From: Pterobdella sp. o SKG-2022
Lineage: Eukaryota; Annelida; Clitellata; Hirudinida; Piscicolidae
Assembly: GCA_964035795.1 (NCBI GenBank)
Contig: OZ038322.1
Coordinates: 14,570,277-14,634,276 of the forward strand
Length of the DNA stretch: 64,000 nucleotides
Direction: 5' to 3'
Part shown: in pieces, positions 26,525-38,180 of the stretch
Layout of the letters: each line of letters opens with the position of its first letter
How positions within the stretch are numbered: position 1 is the stretch's first letter
Translations under genes and position numbers: made by a program
The notes under the pieces: generated by a model
What the model was told of the DNA's origin: nothing
The model's input: the letters and a program-made list of their open reading frames with translations, nothing else
Databases searched by the model: none

Positions 26525-26790
26525 ATATATTACACTGTTGTACATGTCTCAGTAACGATGTTTGGCAGAAGTTGGACTAGATTATTAAACGTAGTTCATA
26601 AAATAGAGCATCAGCTTGAAACAAATTTTATGGACTTCTATCCAAGCTAACGTCTTACTGGCAATCTGAAAATTTTTAAAAAATAAATTTATAACTTACC
26701 TTACAAGTAATATCAATAATTTTGGTTGACTGCTGTCAACTTCAGTTACTGGGACATGGACAGCATTATAATCTATTATGATTAGTTATA
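26525..26790. mobile_element. Palindromic dispersed repeat, family C
   Basis: The left end has CACTGTTGTACATGTCTCAGTAAC. The right end, read on the minus strand, has GCTGTCCATGTCCCAGTAACTG then GTTGACAGCAGT and TTATTGATATTAC. The same motif in the same order occurs at 58620-58690. The opposed ends and dispersed copies suggest a MITE-like element. Confidence 0.55.
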
Positions 26791-27299
26791 TTTTGATTAA
26801 GTTTATCGTAATTTAATCGTTTTATGATTAGGTTTTTGTGATAAATGCATTAATAATTTTATTTATCAATTATGCACATAATGTTTAAATGACTTTCGAT
26901 GCTTCATGGTGTTAAATTATGCAAAAATTCCTCACGAACTTCCAATCGGCCACCAAACCTGTTTGATGCGTGTGTTTTGTGTATGTGTGTGTCTTGTGTT
27001 TTTATGTAACAATCAAGCCATCAAATTTAACTGTGTGTTGTGTGTAAATTTGATTATTTTTTAAATGTGTTTTTTGTGTTGATGCATTCATTGCTTCCAT
27101 GTTTCTGCTTCTTCGTAGAGTTCGTTTATGTACATAAATTATTTTATTTATATTTAGATTCTTGTTGATGATTGTTGAAAGTTTTTAAATTTTGTGGTTG
27201 TTTTTATGCTCATCATGTCAAAATGAAACACAATATAAATATAAAAAAACAATATCACAAAATTTCAAACAGTCTAAAAAAGTTCTAAATGCTTTAAAT

Positions 27300-27640
27300 C
27301 GCTTTGGTACAACATAGTTTTGCATTTGAGAGCGTAGATCCACCTTTTGCCATCATTTATATGTACATAGGTGCCTAGTGGGCATGGTTGGCGAGGTGGC
27401 TGCGTTAGAGGGGCTTCATGTGCACGTGGTGCCTGCCACCTGGAATATTTTAAAATTTGAAAATAAAATTCATCAAGTGTCTACACTTAAATTATGTTTA
27501 TATAAGTGAAAAAGTAGTTTTAAAATAAAACCTGCATTAAACTTTTGGCATTGTCAGATACAAAACTACAGGAGTTTTCTCGGTTTGAAACGTTACAGTA
27601 GCATTCAATCATTAGTCCTGCAATGCTCCCGTACAGTCTA
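27300..27640 (-). other. Exon-like GC-richer island, unidentified
   Basis: At 27300-27440 base composition rises sharply above the surroundings, and an open minus-strand frame runs through GTYVHINDGKRWIYALKC to a stop near 27275. At about 27534-27640 a second open minus-strand stretch contains IECYCNVSNRENSCSF, with a TAG acceptor before it and a GT donor after it. The two do not join into one long frame: phase 0 gives a stop after seven codons. Plus-strand frames over 27380-27440 are also open. I do not recognise either piece. It may be a short gene, a gene fragment or a non-coding transcript. Confidence 0.25.
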
Positions 27641-28376
27641 AATTTGACACATTTTTGAAGTGCTTTTTTATTTGAATACTAAAAAGTTTACGTGACAAAA
27701 GGTTTTGAAAAAATTTATTTTTAGTTTTGATTTTTATTAAGCAAGAACTTTTACGTTTCAAGTTTTTAAATATTTTTGATGAGTTTAGAATAGTAGTGTA
27801 TAACGAAGAAGTAGCACAAGTTTCAGCTGGTCAACCAAACCAAAGAAATAAGCTAAAATCTGAAATAAAGGTTCTGAAGTCAACCTGTAAGTAAATTTTT
27901 CTAAATTTTTTTAAATTTAAGATATAACTCTTAAAAACAAAACAACAAAAATAGGGTATTTAAAACAAAACTAAAAGAAAATATATCTAAAGGCCTAAAA
28001 CAAACGAACAATGATAAAACGTTATGAACATTTGGTTAGATGGCGAACACAGCTTACAAACACTTGCACAGATCATAGTAGATGCTTCAGATACAAAAAT
28101 TTCGATCTTAAATTTGATTAAAATTCATCAAAAACTAATAATCCAATAATATGAATAAAAATTTGCATAATTACAACTTGAAATATCATTATCCAATAAT
28201 ATGAATAGAAATTTGCATAATTACAACTTGAATTATCATTATTCCTAAATATAATTTCATAAATACATCTTCATTAAGTATAACACAGCTGAATTCATAA
28301 TTTATTTAATATTGAGTTGGCTGCTATATAAATTATATCTCCTTGCTTATGAAACATAGATAATATTCATGTTCGT

Positions 28377-31300
28377 TTATAATTCATCTTTTGTAGCTTG
28401 TTTTTGTGATGGTGATTCTGGCTGCTTGACAATCTGATGATGTTGAAGGTGGTCATGAAAATTATTCAATACTGAAAAATTAAAGTTTCATAGTTTATAA
28501 GTAAGAGCCTTGAAATTATATTCAGTTTCAAAAAAATTGGAAAAGTTTCATGCTTTTGAAAAGCTTCGTTCTAAAAAATATTTTTCCAGCGTTTACAATA
28601 CAATAACAAATATGATTACAGTGGCACTAACTCCAAGAGTTTCTAGGCCAAATTTCTTCAAATTGAATATAAGATATTATAGTTTTGAATACAATTTCAT
28701 TGATCAAGTTTTGATATAAAAACACTGATAACTACAACACATCAATTCAATTGGTGAAGTCAGAGATAAATGATTAGTGGATTATTAGCAGGCACTAGTT
28801 CTATCATTAATGACAATTATTGTGAATAATGAGCCTCAAAATTGTGTATCATAAAAACACGACAATATTTGATTTTTTTAATATATTTAAAAACTTCGTC
28901 AAAATAAAAAATTGAAATATCGTCGTAATTTTTTAGAGACCTCTTGTGTATTTTTTTTTTAATTAAATTTTTTTGATTTTCATCGTAAAAAAGAGGAAGA
29001 TTTTAGCTACCTTTATTTTTTTTTAAAAAACTGAAGTTTTCGACATATTTAACTTTTTCATAACTCATTAGTATAATATTCTTAAAAAATTTAGTTCTAT
29101 TTATATTACTATGGGAACAAAGTTGAATTTGTCGAAAATTTTAGTTTTGTGACAAAAAAAATAAATGTATCTAAAATCTTCTTCATTTTTACGATAAAAT
29201 TCCAGAAAATATTGTCGTATTTTTATGATTCATAATAACAATTACTTATCCGTATGAATGTAGCTGTAAAAGCACAGCCAAAATGAATACCCCAGTGAAG
29301 CAAATATCCCAACCAACCTTTCCATCAGACTCCACAAATTTTACCAGAGCATCCAAAGACCTGTCCCCTGTGAATTCTATTACCTGGATGAAATGTGGTT
29401 GAGCAGTGATACGTTAAGTTATAGGTAGTGAAATTATTAAAGGAGTATATGAAGTGATTTGATGGTAAGTGGATAAGGTTGGAGATTAGATATGTGTGTG
29501 AGATGGTTAAAGGCCAATGAATGGGCAATAAAAAATTGAGATGAACAAAATCTTGGAAGACTGATGATACCTGCTGAGTCTGTTTGATAAAAAGCTTGAT
29601 GGTGGGGAACTGGTCCACTCTGAAGCTTGCCATCTCGTTCACTGAACAATCTATCTTGGCTACTGTCAGCTGGAGGAAGGTTCGTAGATAGGTAGATAAA
29701 CAAATATGTAGATAAATATATATATAAACAGACTGATGAATAGATAGCTAGATAGATCTTCTTCTGCTGCATTGATCCATGTTTACGCAGGTGCAGTAAG
29801 AGTATGTGTTGCTAGAAATATTTTTTGGCATTTTTTGATGTGGTTTGGCATTCCTTGTCTTTTGAATTGTTACCCACAGAATTGACAAATCGATGTTTCC
29901 TGGAAGACAGTTGTATGCAATGGTCTGCTGTGAATCGCTAATCAGGTTTCATTTATTACAATGAGGGCATTTTAGATCTTATTCTGATTCTTTGTTCTCT
30001 TTTGAGATCTTTTTTGGCTTTCTCATTTATTTATTTAAACTGGTTCAGTTTATTTAGTTTTAAAAGTATGTTGTTTCGCCATTCATTTCTCGCTAGAACT
30101 TTTTTTCTCCAAGTTGAAACTATATCTCCGCTTGGGTAAATAGATATAGATAGATAGACCAACAAACCTTATCAGAATCTTTAAACTTGAGACCTAGTTC
30201 CTCCCAAACAGGTGACAACTTTTTGCAATGACCACACCAAGGCACATCTGATGGGTGTTATGGCGGTTGGTGGATGTACACAGGTGAAATATGCATCAAA
30301 ATTACTAGAATGATTATAATGGCATAAATTTCAAGTTTCAAAGACCAATATAATTATGAAAACATAGACAATCATGTTTAACAAGTAAGGTAAAATATCA
30401 GACAAGTATACAGATAGATTGCGTTCTCAAACAGATATAGTTAAAACACTTCTAGAAAGATTTTGATGGATCTCAAATCCTTATACCACAACCAAAACAC
30501 ATCATTATTAATCCAAGCACCAAAAAAATTAAAATTGAAATTCTCTCAACCACAACTCACTTTCCCCTCCCCTCACTAACAAAAGTAAACGATGACATTC
30601 TTGTTGGTGTTGCTGATGAAGGCATCAAAGGTGGACCCCACAAGCACCTTGACAGCCTGGTCCCAATTCGATGGAACCTCCTCAGACTTGTAGAAGGGCT
30701 GTGGTGTCAATGTGGTTTGAAGGTTGATATCAATTTTTTACTTTACTCAATATCTTTTTATTTAAGTGAGAACTGTACCATAATTAATATAAAACAATAG
30801 TTTACAACACCAAATTTCCTCTATTTCTATTTACACCCCCTCATCATCACCACCCACTTGCACACTGCCTTGGAGAACTTCCTGGACAAATGATCGGATA
30901 GTTTGAGCATCAAGATCAGGGAAGGATGGCTTGTATTTTATGGCATCCTCTGTAGTCATGTTGATGAACCTGCGTTGGGGTTGTGATGATTATAGTGAAG
31001 GTGAATTTGTATTATCATCATCATCATTACCATTTAGCAAAATTTTTCATTTTTAGGTTTTGATATACAAATTTTTCTTTATTTTTGCGATTTAAAAGAA
31101 ACCGAATTGAAAGGCCAAATGATTTGTTGAAGACATGCTAACAAAAACCTGATAGCTGGACATTTAGACAAGGGGATGCCGAAGAACTCAAGAACCTTTT
31201 CATTCTCCTCCTCCTTGGTGTTCACATACAAAAACACTACCTGTTGTGATGACATTTGCAATTTAATAATTTCAACTTGTACACTGCTAAAGAAAGAAAT

Positions 31301-33690
31301 TGAGACGCTAAATAATAACTAAATAAGTAATATATTTGGAGCCCAGATATATAACAGAACAACTTATTATGACTTAAATTTTGTTGCGCTAAATACCAAA
31401 AATTTATAAGCATTGAGCCACCCTGCCGAGGAATTCCTGGGCAACTTCCTTGACGTTGTTGTAGATGCTAGTAAATCTATCACTCTCTTTGTCCACGAAC
31501 AGCACTGCGTAATTCTGATGGGTTTGTAGTGGTGTTGGTAGAATGATAATGATGGAGGGCTTTTGTGGAACAGTTTTGATCATTTTAAATATCAGTATAC
31601 TTAATGATAATTTAATGCAATAATTTTTTTATGAAGCCATAATGTGTTTTAATATTCCCAAACAACCCTCAACAAAAGCACCTTGACTCCTGTTGAAAAG
31701 ATCTCTACAGCCTTCTCCTCCAAGAACTCACTCACCAAGGGAAGCAGATAGTTTGCGTGAAATTTCCTGAAATAATTGTTGCTAATAACGAGATTGTATC
31801 ATTATGATATATGAATATATGATATTCCGTTATTTATTAAATAATCTGATATGATAACCCATGTGGTGTAGTGGGTGTGGTGAAAAGTGTATTGCTGGTG
31901 TTAGCTAAAATTTGGTTTAACCGAGTGGGATGTGGCATGATAAAGTGTGATATGGCATACTGTAGTGTAGTAGGGTGTGGTATGGTTTAGTGTAATATGA
32001 TGTATTGGGGTATGGTAGGGTGTGATGGATACACATTGAAACCCACCTTATATTCTCATAAATGATCTCGCCTTCCATCACAACTTTCTCCTCATCCCAC
32101 TGTTCATTATAACGTTACTCATCAGATCATTTACATTATTCTTTGAAAACACAACATATCGGAAGTTTTATATATCTTTATCATAAAAATTAATAACAAT
32201 CAATAAAATTATATTTATAGCGAATTTTTTATCCACAGAGAGTGGAGTAATAAATTTATATGACTCTTAATGATGTAAATATATATAATGAGTTTTATAC
32301 ATAAACTTAGAACTTACAAAGAATTTACAATAAAACACTTTTATGGAAAAAATTTAGCTAGTATTTTTGATGAATTTAACCTAGACGATAGCTTTAGTTG
32401 TGTTTTTAAAGAGTCCTTACAAGTTTGAAGTTATCATAAAAAATTTATTTTGAAAAAACCTACGATTTCTCTAAAAAAACTAAATTATAATAATTATTTT
32501 TATGAATGGAACCAAAAGTTAAACCAACACAAATAAAAAGTCCTACAAAACAAGAAACTCAAACCACACACTCACACCCACCCAACAACCCAGCTCAATC
32601 ACCAAACATATCTCCACCTACACAACACCAAACCCACCTAAACCCCATTACACTCTAAATCTCACCTTCTTGAACACCACTACAGAATCAAACTGTACAT
32701 TGAGGTGCTGAGCAATAGCAGGATCATGTGTGATGACATAGATGGATTTGTCCTTATCAAAAGCAAAATCCTTGAATGTTGCTGTTGATGGGGAAGATGG
32801 GTCCTGAAATATGCATTTTTTTATAGGTTCATATATATTTGTTTATTGTTTGATGAAAAATCAAACAAAATATAGATTTGTGTACAATCATAAAAACATT
32901 AAATATAAGATTTTGAAGAACAATCTTGGTTAGACAACATTAAAACAAAAAAGGATGTTCATAAAACTAAAATGATGGAACCTTGAAAAAGCCAAAATAA
33001 ATGAGGTCATTGTGTTGCACAATACTGCTAGCATCTTCAACTGATGTCACCTCATAAACAGGAGAAGCCACCTTTCTTTTGACATAATTTACAAAATCAA
33101 TAGAATGACGACCATCTTTGAAGTCTAAAATCTTGTTCTTGGAAGTGAGAAAGAATTTAAATGTGGGGTATCCCAAGACTCCATACTCATCTCTTAACCC
33201 AGGATAATCGTCACCATTCACCTTTGAAATATTTCTTTTATTTTTGGATTTGAGTAAAAAAAGTACATAATTTTTAAAATCTTATAACAACCTATAAATT
33301 CTATTTGTTAAGTGTTTGTTTTATAAATCCTAAAAAAATAAGTTTAAATTGCAAATCCACCTTAGCAAATTGGATATTGAATCCTTCATTCTTCATGACC
33401 TCAGCAGCCTTCTCATACTCTGGAGCAATTGACCTGCAATGACCACACCATGGAGTATCTGCAAAATAAATATTTAATCAATTATATAGTGTAACACTAT
33501 ATTACATACAATACATTCAGAGATTTATGAATACTTATAGAAAAAACTAACAAAATTCAACGAAAAGATTTTCATGGAGGTCTTTTGCTTGGCTAAAAGT
33601 TTCGGCTGTTAATTCTAAAACTGCACTATTTTCAACTATTTGACTGGCACTAAAAGCAAAAGAAAAGCAAAAGAAAACAATTAAATACAT
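28377..33690 (-). CDS. PDI: Protein disulfide isomerase (PDIA1/P4HB-like), ER-retained
   Basis: Fourteen exons on the minus strand: 33690-33552, 33458-33361, 33221-32982, 32803-32666, 32099-32047, 31766-31682, 31514-31422, 31240-31149, 30969-30858, 30698-30581, 30247-30168, 29669-29571, 29383-29318 and 28433-28377. They keep phase and give 489 residues (family about 500). There is a signal peptide ([14 protein letters not shown]), a first thioredoxin domain with PWCGHCRS, two redox-inactive b-type domains, a second thioredoxin domain with PWCGHCKK, a short acidic-to-polar tail and the ER retrieval signal KDEL at the very end. The enzyme forms and rearranges disulfides in the ER lumen; in animals the PDIA1 type also serves as the beta subunit of collagen prolyl 4-hydroxylase. 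The first CGHC is followed by Arg rather than the usual Lys. The final KDEL exon lies 0.9 kb beyond its neighbour, past a MITE. Confidence 0.95.
28800..29240. mobile_element. MITE-like element, family A, long copy
   Basis: Terminal inverted repeats ATCATAAAAACACGACAATA (near 28849) and TATTGTCGTATTTTTATGAT (near 29210) enclose about 340 bp of AT-rich DNA. It lies in the last PDI intron. An inner stretch (CTTTTTCATAACTCATTAGT) recurs at about 55900. Confidence 0.7.
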
Positions 33691-34192
33691 TTTTTTCTAA
33701 AAAAGTAAAAATAAGCTTAGAGTTTAACGAGCTTTCTATAAAATTATCTCTGAAACTTGGTCAATGACAACTTATTAAAGTCTGCGAGCTCCAACGTCTT
33801 ATTTTTAACGTGGCAAAGTCATAAAGTTGACTACGGTCATGAAGCAGGCTAAAATTAGATCGGAATGTATATAGCTTAGTATAGAAGATGTATATAAAAT
33901 ATAAAAGTTTAAGTGAGAGTGGGAGTTTCAAACAAGTGTTTCAACAAATTTATATAAAATTTAAATTTTCTATTTCATGAAATTGATAATTAAATATCAC
34001 TAAAAACACGTGAAAACGTAATTTTCTAAAAGAATTCAAATTCTTTAAAAATCTTTTTCAGCCATCTCTATGATTTTGTTGTTTTAATCAAAATATTTAT
34101 TTTTTGGTAACTTCCGACCTATACTAATTTTAAATTTCAAAATTAAAAAAAATAATAATAACTAAAGCCAGTAAAAAATAAAAATAATAAAA
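33691..34192. promoter_or_regulatory. Divergent promoter region PDI / UBE2S
   Basis: 502 bp separate two opposed start codons. The sequence includes CCAACGTC and TAACGTGG-type stretches near 33790-33815 in an otherwise AT-rich context. I cannot assign factors with confidence. Confidence 0.45.
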
Positions 34193-36827
34193 ATGTCTTC
34201 GGTTAATATGTTGTCTAATTTTTTTTAATTTGAGTGAAATGTTCTTCATAATCAATTTAAATACATTTAAACAATAGCAAAACCTCTTTACAGAGCAACG
34301 TTGAAAACTTGACTCCAAATATTATTCGTTTGGTCACTAAAGAACTTTTGGAATTACAAAAATGTCCACCCGAAGGTATTAAGACTACTTTAAACGAGGC
34401 GGACATCACAGATATCCGAGCTGTTATCGAAGGACCTGGTAAATATTTTTTCATTAATTCAACAAAATACTAATGCAAAATCTATCTTGATCGTTTTATT
34501 TGGTTTATTTTTTTTTCATCATTAAAATTTGTTCATTTTCAGAGGATACTCCATATGCCAATGGGAAGTTTGTTGTCAAACTCATATTGAGCAGAAATTT
34601 TCCTGCAACCCCTCCAAAAGGTTTTTTCATCACAAAAATATTTCATCCCAATGTAGCTCAAGATGGAGAAATATGTGTAAATACACTCAAAAAAGATTGG
34701 CAACCAACCTATGGGATTAAACATGTTTTGCTTGTTAGTTTTTCATTTTTTCATTTATGTTGTTGTTCAACATCTATCAGTAAATTAAAACCATAATCTA
34801 TTATAAATATTTTTTTCAAGTGTATGAAGTAGTTTCTTAACCCATTGTTAAACTAACCTTAGGTAAAAAGCTTCCAAAATCACTATACATTAAATAGTTT
34901 TGTAAAAAAATTTTTTTTATAAGTGTTACATCATGTATGGTTTATCAGGCAAAATAAACCAAATGGATATTCAGAAAAAACAGAAAGAGCTATATTGAGA
35001 GTGATTTGCAGAGCAAAGTAATCAGATAGGTTTAAAAGTAAATGATCAATTAATAAGTTATTTCTGAAAGAAATTTTAGAGACATTGGTTGAAGCTAACA
35101 GTGTGAGATGGTTTGGTCATTTAATAGGAGTAATAAGAGGAATGTATATTAAAAGGTATTTAGTTTGAAAAGATAGGTTTAAAAGATTTATAGCCTAAAG
35201 GTTGAATAAAAGAAAAATAATGCCAGAATTTGTTAAAGTTGTATTTAAAAAAGCATGCTTCAGCTAGAAAGAAATAGAGATTATGAGTATATAGAATTGC
35301 TTAAAAATTTTGATAGAAAAAATTTGACCATCTTCAGTATATTGGAAATGAAACCAGATTTTGGTGTCTATTTAAAATCACTTTTCATACTTGATACTTA
35401 TAACAAAAAGTTTTTATTCAAAAAATAGAATTGTTTAGCGTTTACAGATTTTCAAAATGAATTTATGCAAAAAGTAATTATGGTAGAAATTTTGATATGA
35501 AACTTATGTCTAGCATAAACTACTTTAGAAATACATTGAATAATTATACTAAAATTTTGTTAAGGGTTCAAAGATACAGTTTGATTTTGAGAATAATAAG
35601 TGATCTCATAAATTCATTGGAGAAAAATGTGTTGTATAACTTATATGCAAAAATTTTTTGATCAATAATATGTGTACCTTGAATACCACTTGTATTTTTT
35701 CACAGACAATCAAGTGTCTTTTGATAGTGCCAAATGCAGAATCAGCTCTGAATGAGGAGGCTGGTAAATTGTTACTTGAGGAATACGACCAATATTTCTC
35801 TCGGGCTAAACTTCTCACCGACATCCACGCCAAGCCTGCTTCCTCCAAGTACCCATGACACATTTTCATGCTATTTCTTTCTTTCATTCATTATAAAAAT
35901 AGATTGGTGATTTAAAATGTCATTTTTTTTGAATATTTTGAAAATTCTTAGTTATACTATTTACAAAATAATGAATTAGAGTATTGAAAAAATATATCCA
36001 AGTACTTTTGTATGTTTTTTTTAAAGCTATCGCTCTTCAAAACTATATAGTTTCATCATAAGATTATGAACTATTATATTTTTCCAAGAAAAAATATCCA
36101 AGCAAAATATGTATAAAAAAATTTTTAATTATTTTTTTTATTCTACTTGTGATTTTAGCAACAAATTAGTCGTACATTAAAAACAGTTTTTGTATGTCTT
36201 GCTCATAGAATGTAAAATTATTACCATTAATAGAAATATAACATATATCTTGGAAGAATATTCACCAAATTTTTTTTATTTCAGTAAAACAAAAATGGTT
36301 AAGTTTTAGGAAGCTTTTCCAACTCATGTGAATTAGTGAATGCGACTTACGAAAAGCTTCGTAATACTTAATAAGTTTTGAAAAGTGTTTCATTGCTTTG
36401 ATTATGTATGTTGGGCATGAAAAATCTTATCATTTTACAAAACAGGTTATTTTGTGAACAATTAGCCTCAAAATTGTGAATCATAAAAACACGAAAAAAC
36501 TTGAATTTTTTATTTTGACGAAGCTTTTCGATATATTCTATATCATCATCAGATAACCAATTCAAGTTTTGTCGTGTTTTTATGATTCACAAAACAGGTT
36601 ATATTTTTTATTAAGCTTTTCTAATATAGATTATGTCATCAACATGTACCTTTATCACAATGGCCGATTTTTTTGTTATATCAAATTTTATCAAGCATTT
36701 AAAAATAGAATATTTTTTTATTTATTTTAAAACTCCTTTTAGAAATTCTTTCAACCAAGAATGCGAGAAAAGTTCTGTCCCAGAAAAAAAGAAAGTTGAT
36801 AGAAAAAGATTTTTGAAACGATTATGA
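34193..36827 (+). CDS. UBE2S: Ubiquitin-conjugating enzyme E2 S
   Basis: Five exons, 34193-34201, 34294-34438, 34543-34733, 35706-35848 and 36743-36827, keep phase and give 190 residues. The UBC fold carries [18 protein letters not shown] at the N-terminus, the HPN motif at residues 86-88, the catalytic Cys at about 96 in GEICVN, and [17 protein letters not shown] after it. The far exon supplies a basic tail ending [13 protein letters not shown]. In the family this tail, ending in a Leu-Arg-Arg-Leu-like sequence, docks the E2 on the anaphase-promoting complex for K11-linked chain elongation in mitosis. If intron 4 is retained, a stop appears two codons past the splice site (KYP then stop) and the tail is lost. 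Intron 3 carries a LINE relic; intron 4 carries two MITE-like elements. Confidence 0.93.
34920..35260 (+). pseudogene. LINE relic (endonuclease-reverse transcriptase C-terminal remnant)
   Basis: Broken by many stops, but fragments such as [14 protein letters not shown] and, downstream, [10 protein letters not shown] match the C-terminal region of LINE endonuclease/reverse-transcriptase proteins (typically RTER..R.ICGVKL...NSVRWYGHV). It lies inside UBE2S intron 3, in the same orientation. It is too degenerate to assign a clade. Confidence 0.55.
36300..36400. mobile_element. MITE-like fragment, family B
   Basis: AGGAAGCTTTTCC followed within about 50 bp by CTTACGAAAAGCTTCGTAA and a run to AAGTGTTT, similar to the copies at 5165 and 38590. 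It lies in UBE2S intron 4. Confidence 0.5.
36437..36603. mobile_element. MITE-like palindrome, family A, short copy
   Basis: The left arm GTGAATCATAAAAACACGA with AACTTGAATT is mirrored by AATTCAAGTTTTGTCG and TGTTTTTATGATTCAC, about 115 bp end to end. The direct repeat ACAAAACAGGTTAT flanks it at about 36437 and 36590. It lies in UBE2S intron 4. Confidence 0.75.
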
Positions 36828-38180
36828 ATAAATTTATTCTTGTTTTATTTATTAATGTTTGTTTTTTAAGGAATTAGTAAATAGGAATATTGATATTGTC
36901 ACCAGAAACTATTGCAATGTGACCAGTCCTGAATTTCACTCGTTGTATCGCAATTTATATTTGTCACCGTGCTCATGTACACTAATTTGTTTCAAAAAAG
37001 AGCAAAATTTTCTACTTTTTCAATCAAATGCAAAATTTTTTAGGAAAAGAGGAAAGTATTATTCTATTAGTGAGATTTTGTAGTGGTCTAACTCCAAAAA
37101 TGTAAGTTCATTTAGCATATTAGTGAAAAGTTTTCAATAAACCTTGAAGATATTTTCTTTATGTAGATAAGTATTTTAAACTCAATAAATAATGATGTCA
37201 AACTTGAGAGATTTTGAGGAATAGAGGTTTACGTACGTTATACTGCGTGACTAAGGCGTCACACAACACCCTATCATTATTGTACAAACTTAATGCTAGG
37301 TCACTATAAATATATTTCGAATGATTTTATTATAAGTCAAAAGGATTGTAATAAATTCTTGTACAGATTTATGTTATATTTTTAACACTATTATATGATA
37401 ATACGATTTCAAAAGTTCAAGACCCCTGAAAAATTATTGAAAAACACCATAAAAATAATATAAAAATCAAATACATTATAAAGTCTAAAAAATAAAATAT
37501 TTAAGATTCTTTCTAAAAGGAAGCGGAAAAACAAAACACTTGGGATTTCTCTGGAGTTCTCTTTCTTCAAATCTCAAATCTTCTTCTCATCCTATTTTTC
37601 TTGAAAAACTTAAAACTCACCTCTAAGCAGTTCGTAGCAGAACGCCTCTGAACGATGCGAAAGAGGCGCTATAAAAGTTGTTTATTATTCCTGTTATTAT
37701 TTTAGAGAGGTTGTTCCACAGTGTAGAACCGGTCACATAATATTTTTTATCTTGTGGTTTTGAGCTCAAACTTATTTGGAACAAGTTTCTGGGAATTGGC
37801 TGGACTGAGTTTCGATAATACGAAACAGTGAAAGCATCAAAGCCGGTCTGAGTAACACTTCGAAGGATGAAGAATGATTTTAAATTTTGTATCGGGATTT
37901 TTATAAATGATAAATATATAAGAGAGCGTTAAAAAATGTGAATGTCTCTTTGAACTCTATTGACTGTCATTAGATGAATTCGAAAGCGTGATTGTAGGCT
38001 TGTATGCATTGTTATGCTGTTAGTCGTGACTCAAGCATTCTCAACCATTTTTGCTCAAATAAATATAAAAACCCACTAAACCTGAGTAACTTTGGAAAAA
38101 ATTTTATTAGAACAAGTGGATAAAATCACTCTGATGTTTTGTTTTTATTTTGTAGGATTTTAAAGAAACTAGAGAATAAA
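36828..38180. other. Intergenic region UBE2S / SEA-like gene
   Basis: Holds the UBE2S 3' end, an AT-rich stretch and dispersed repeat family D at 37560-37870. The open frame at 36859-37083 looks random in composition. Confidence 0.5.
37560..37870 (+). repeat. Dispersed repeat family D, copy 1
   Basis: Core CTCTAAGCAGTTCGTAGCAG followed by CGCCTCT and AGGCGCTATAAAAG. The same core, with AACTTAAAAC upstream, occurs inverted at 56440-56620. The downstream half here (GTTGTTCCACAGTGTAGAACC) is GC-richer than its surroundings and is probably part of the element. Confidence 0.6.

Larger units (their letters stand above)
25264..28376. other. Convergent intergenic region with repeats
   Basis: Between the CK1 stop and the PDI stop. 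Contains a palindromic dispersed repeat at 26525-26790 and an exon-like island at 27300-27640. The rest is AT-rich, with short TG-rich runs at 26960-27080. Confidence 0.5.

Noticed and set aside
35849..35858. UBE2S ending at the TGA after KYP
   Set aside because: A phase-matched splice to the exon carrying the conserved basic C-terminal tail is a better fit, though intron retention may still occur.
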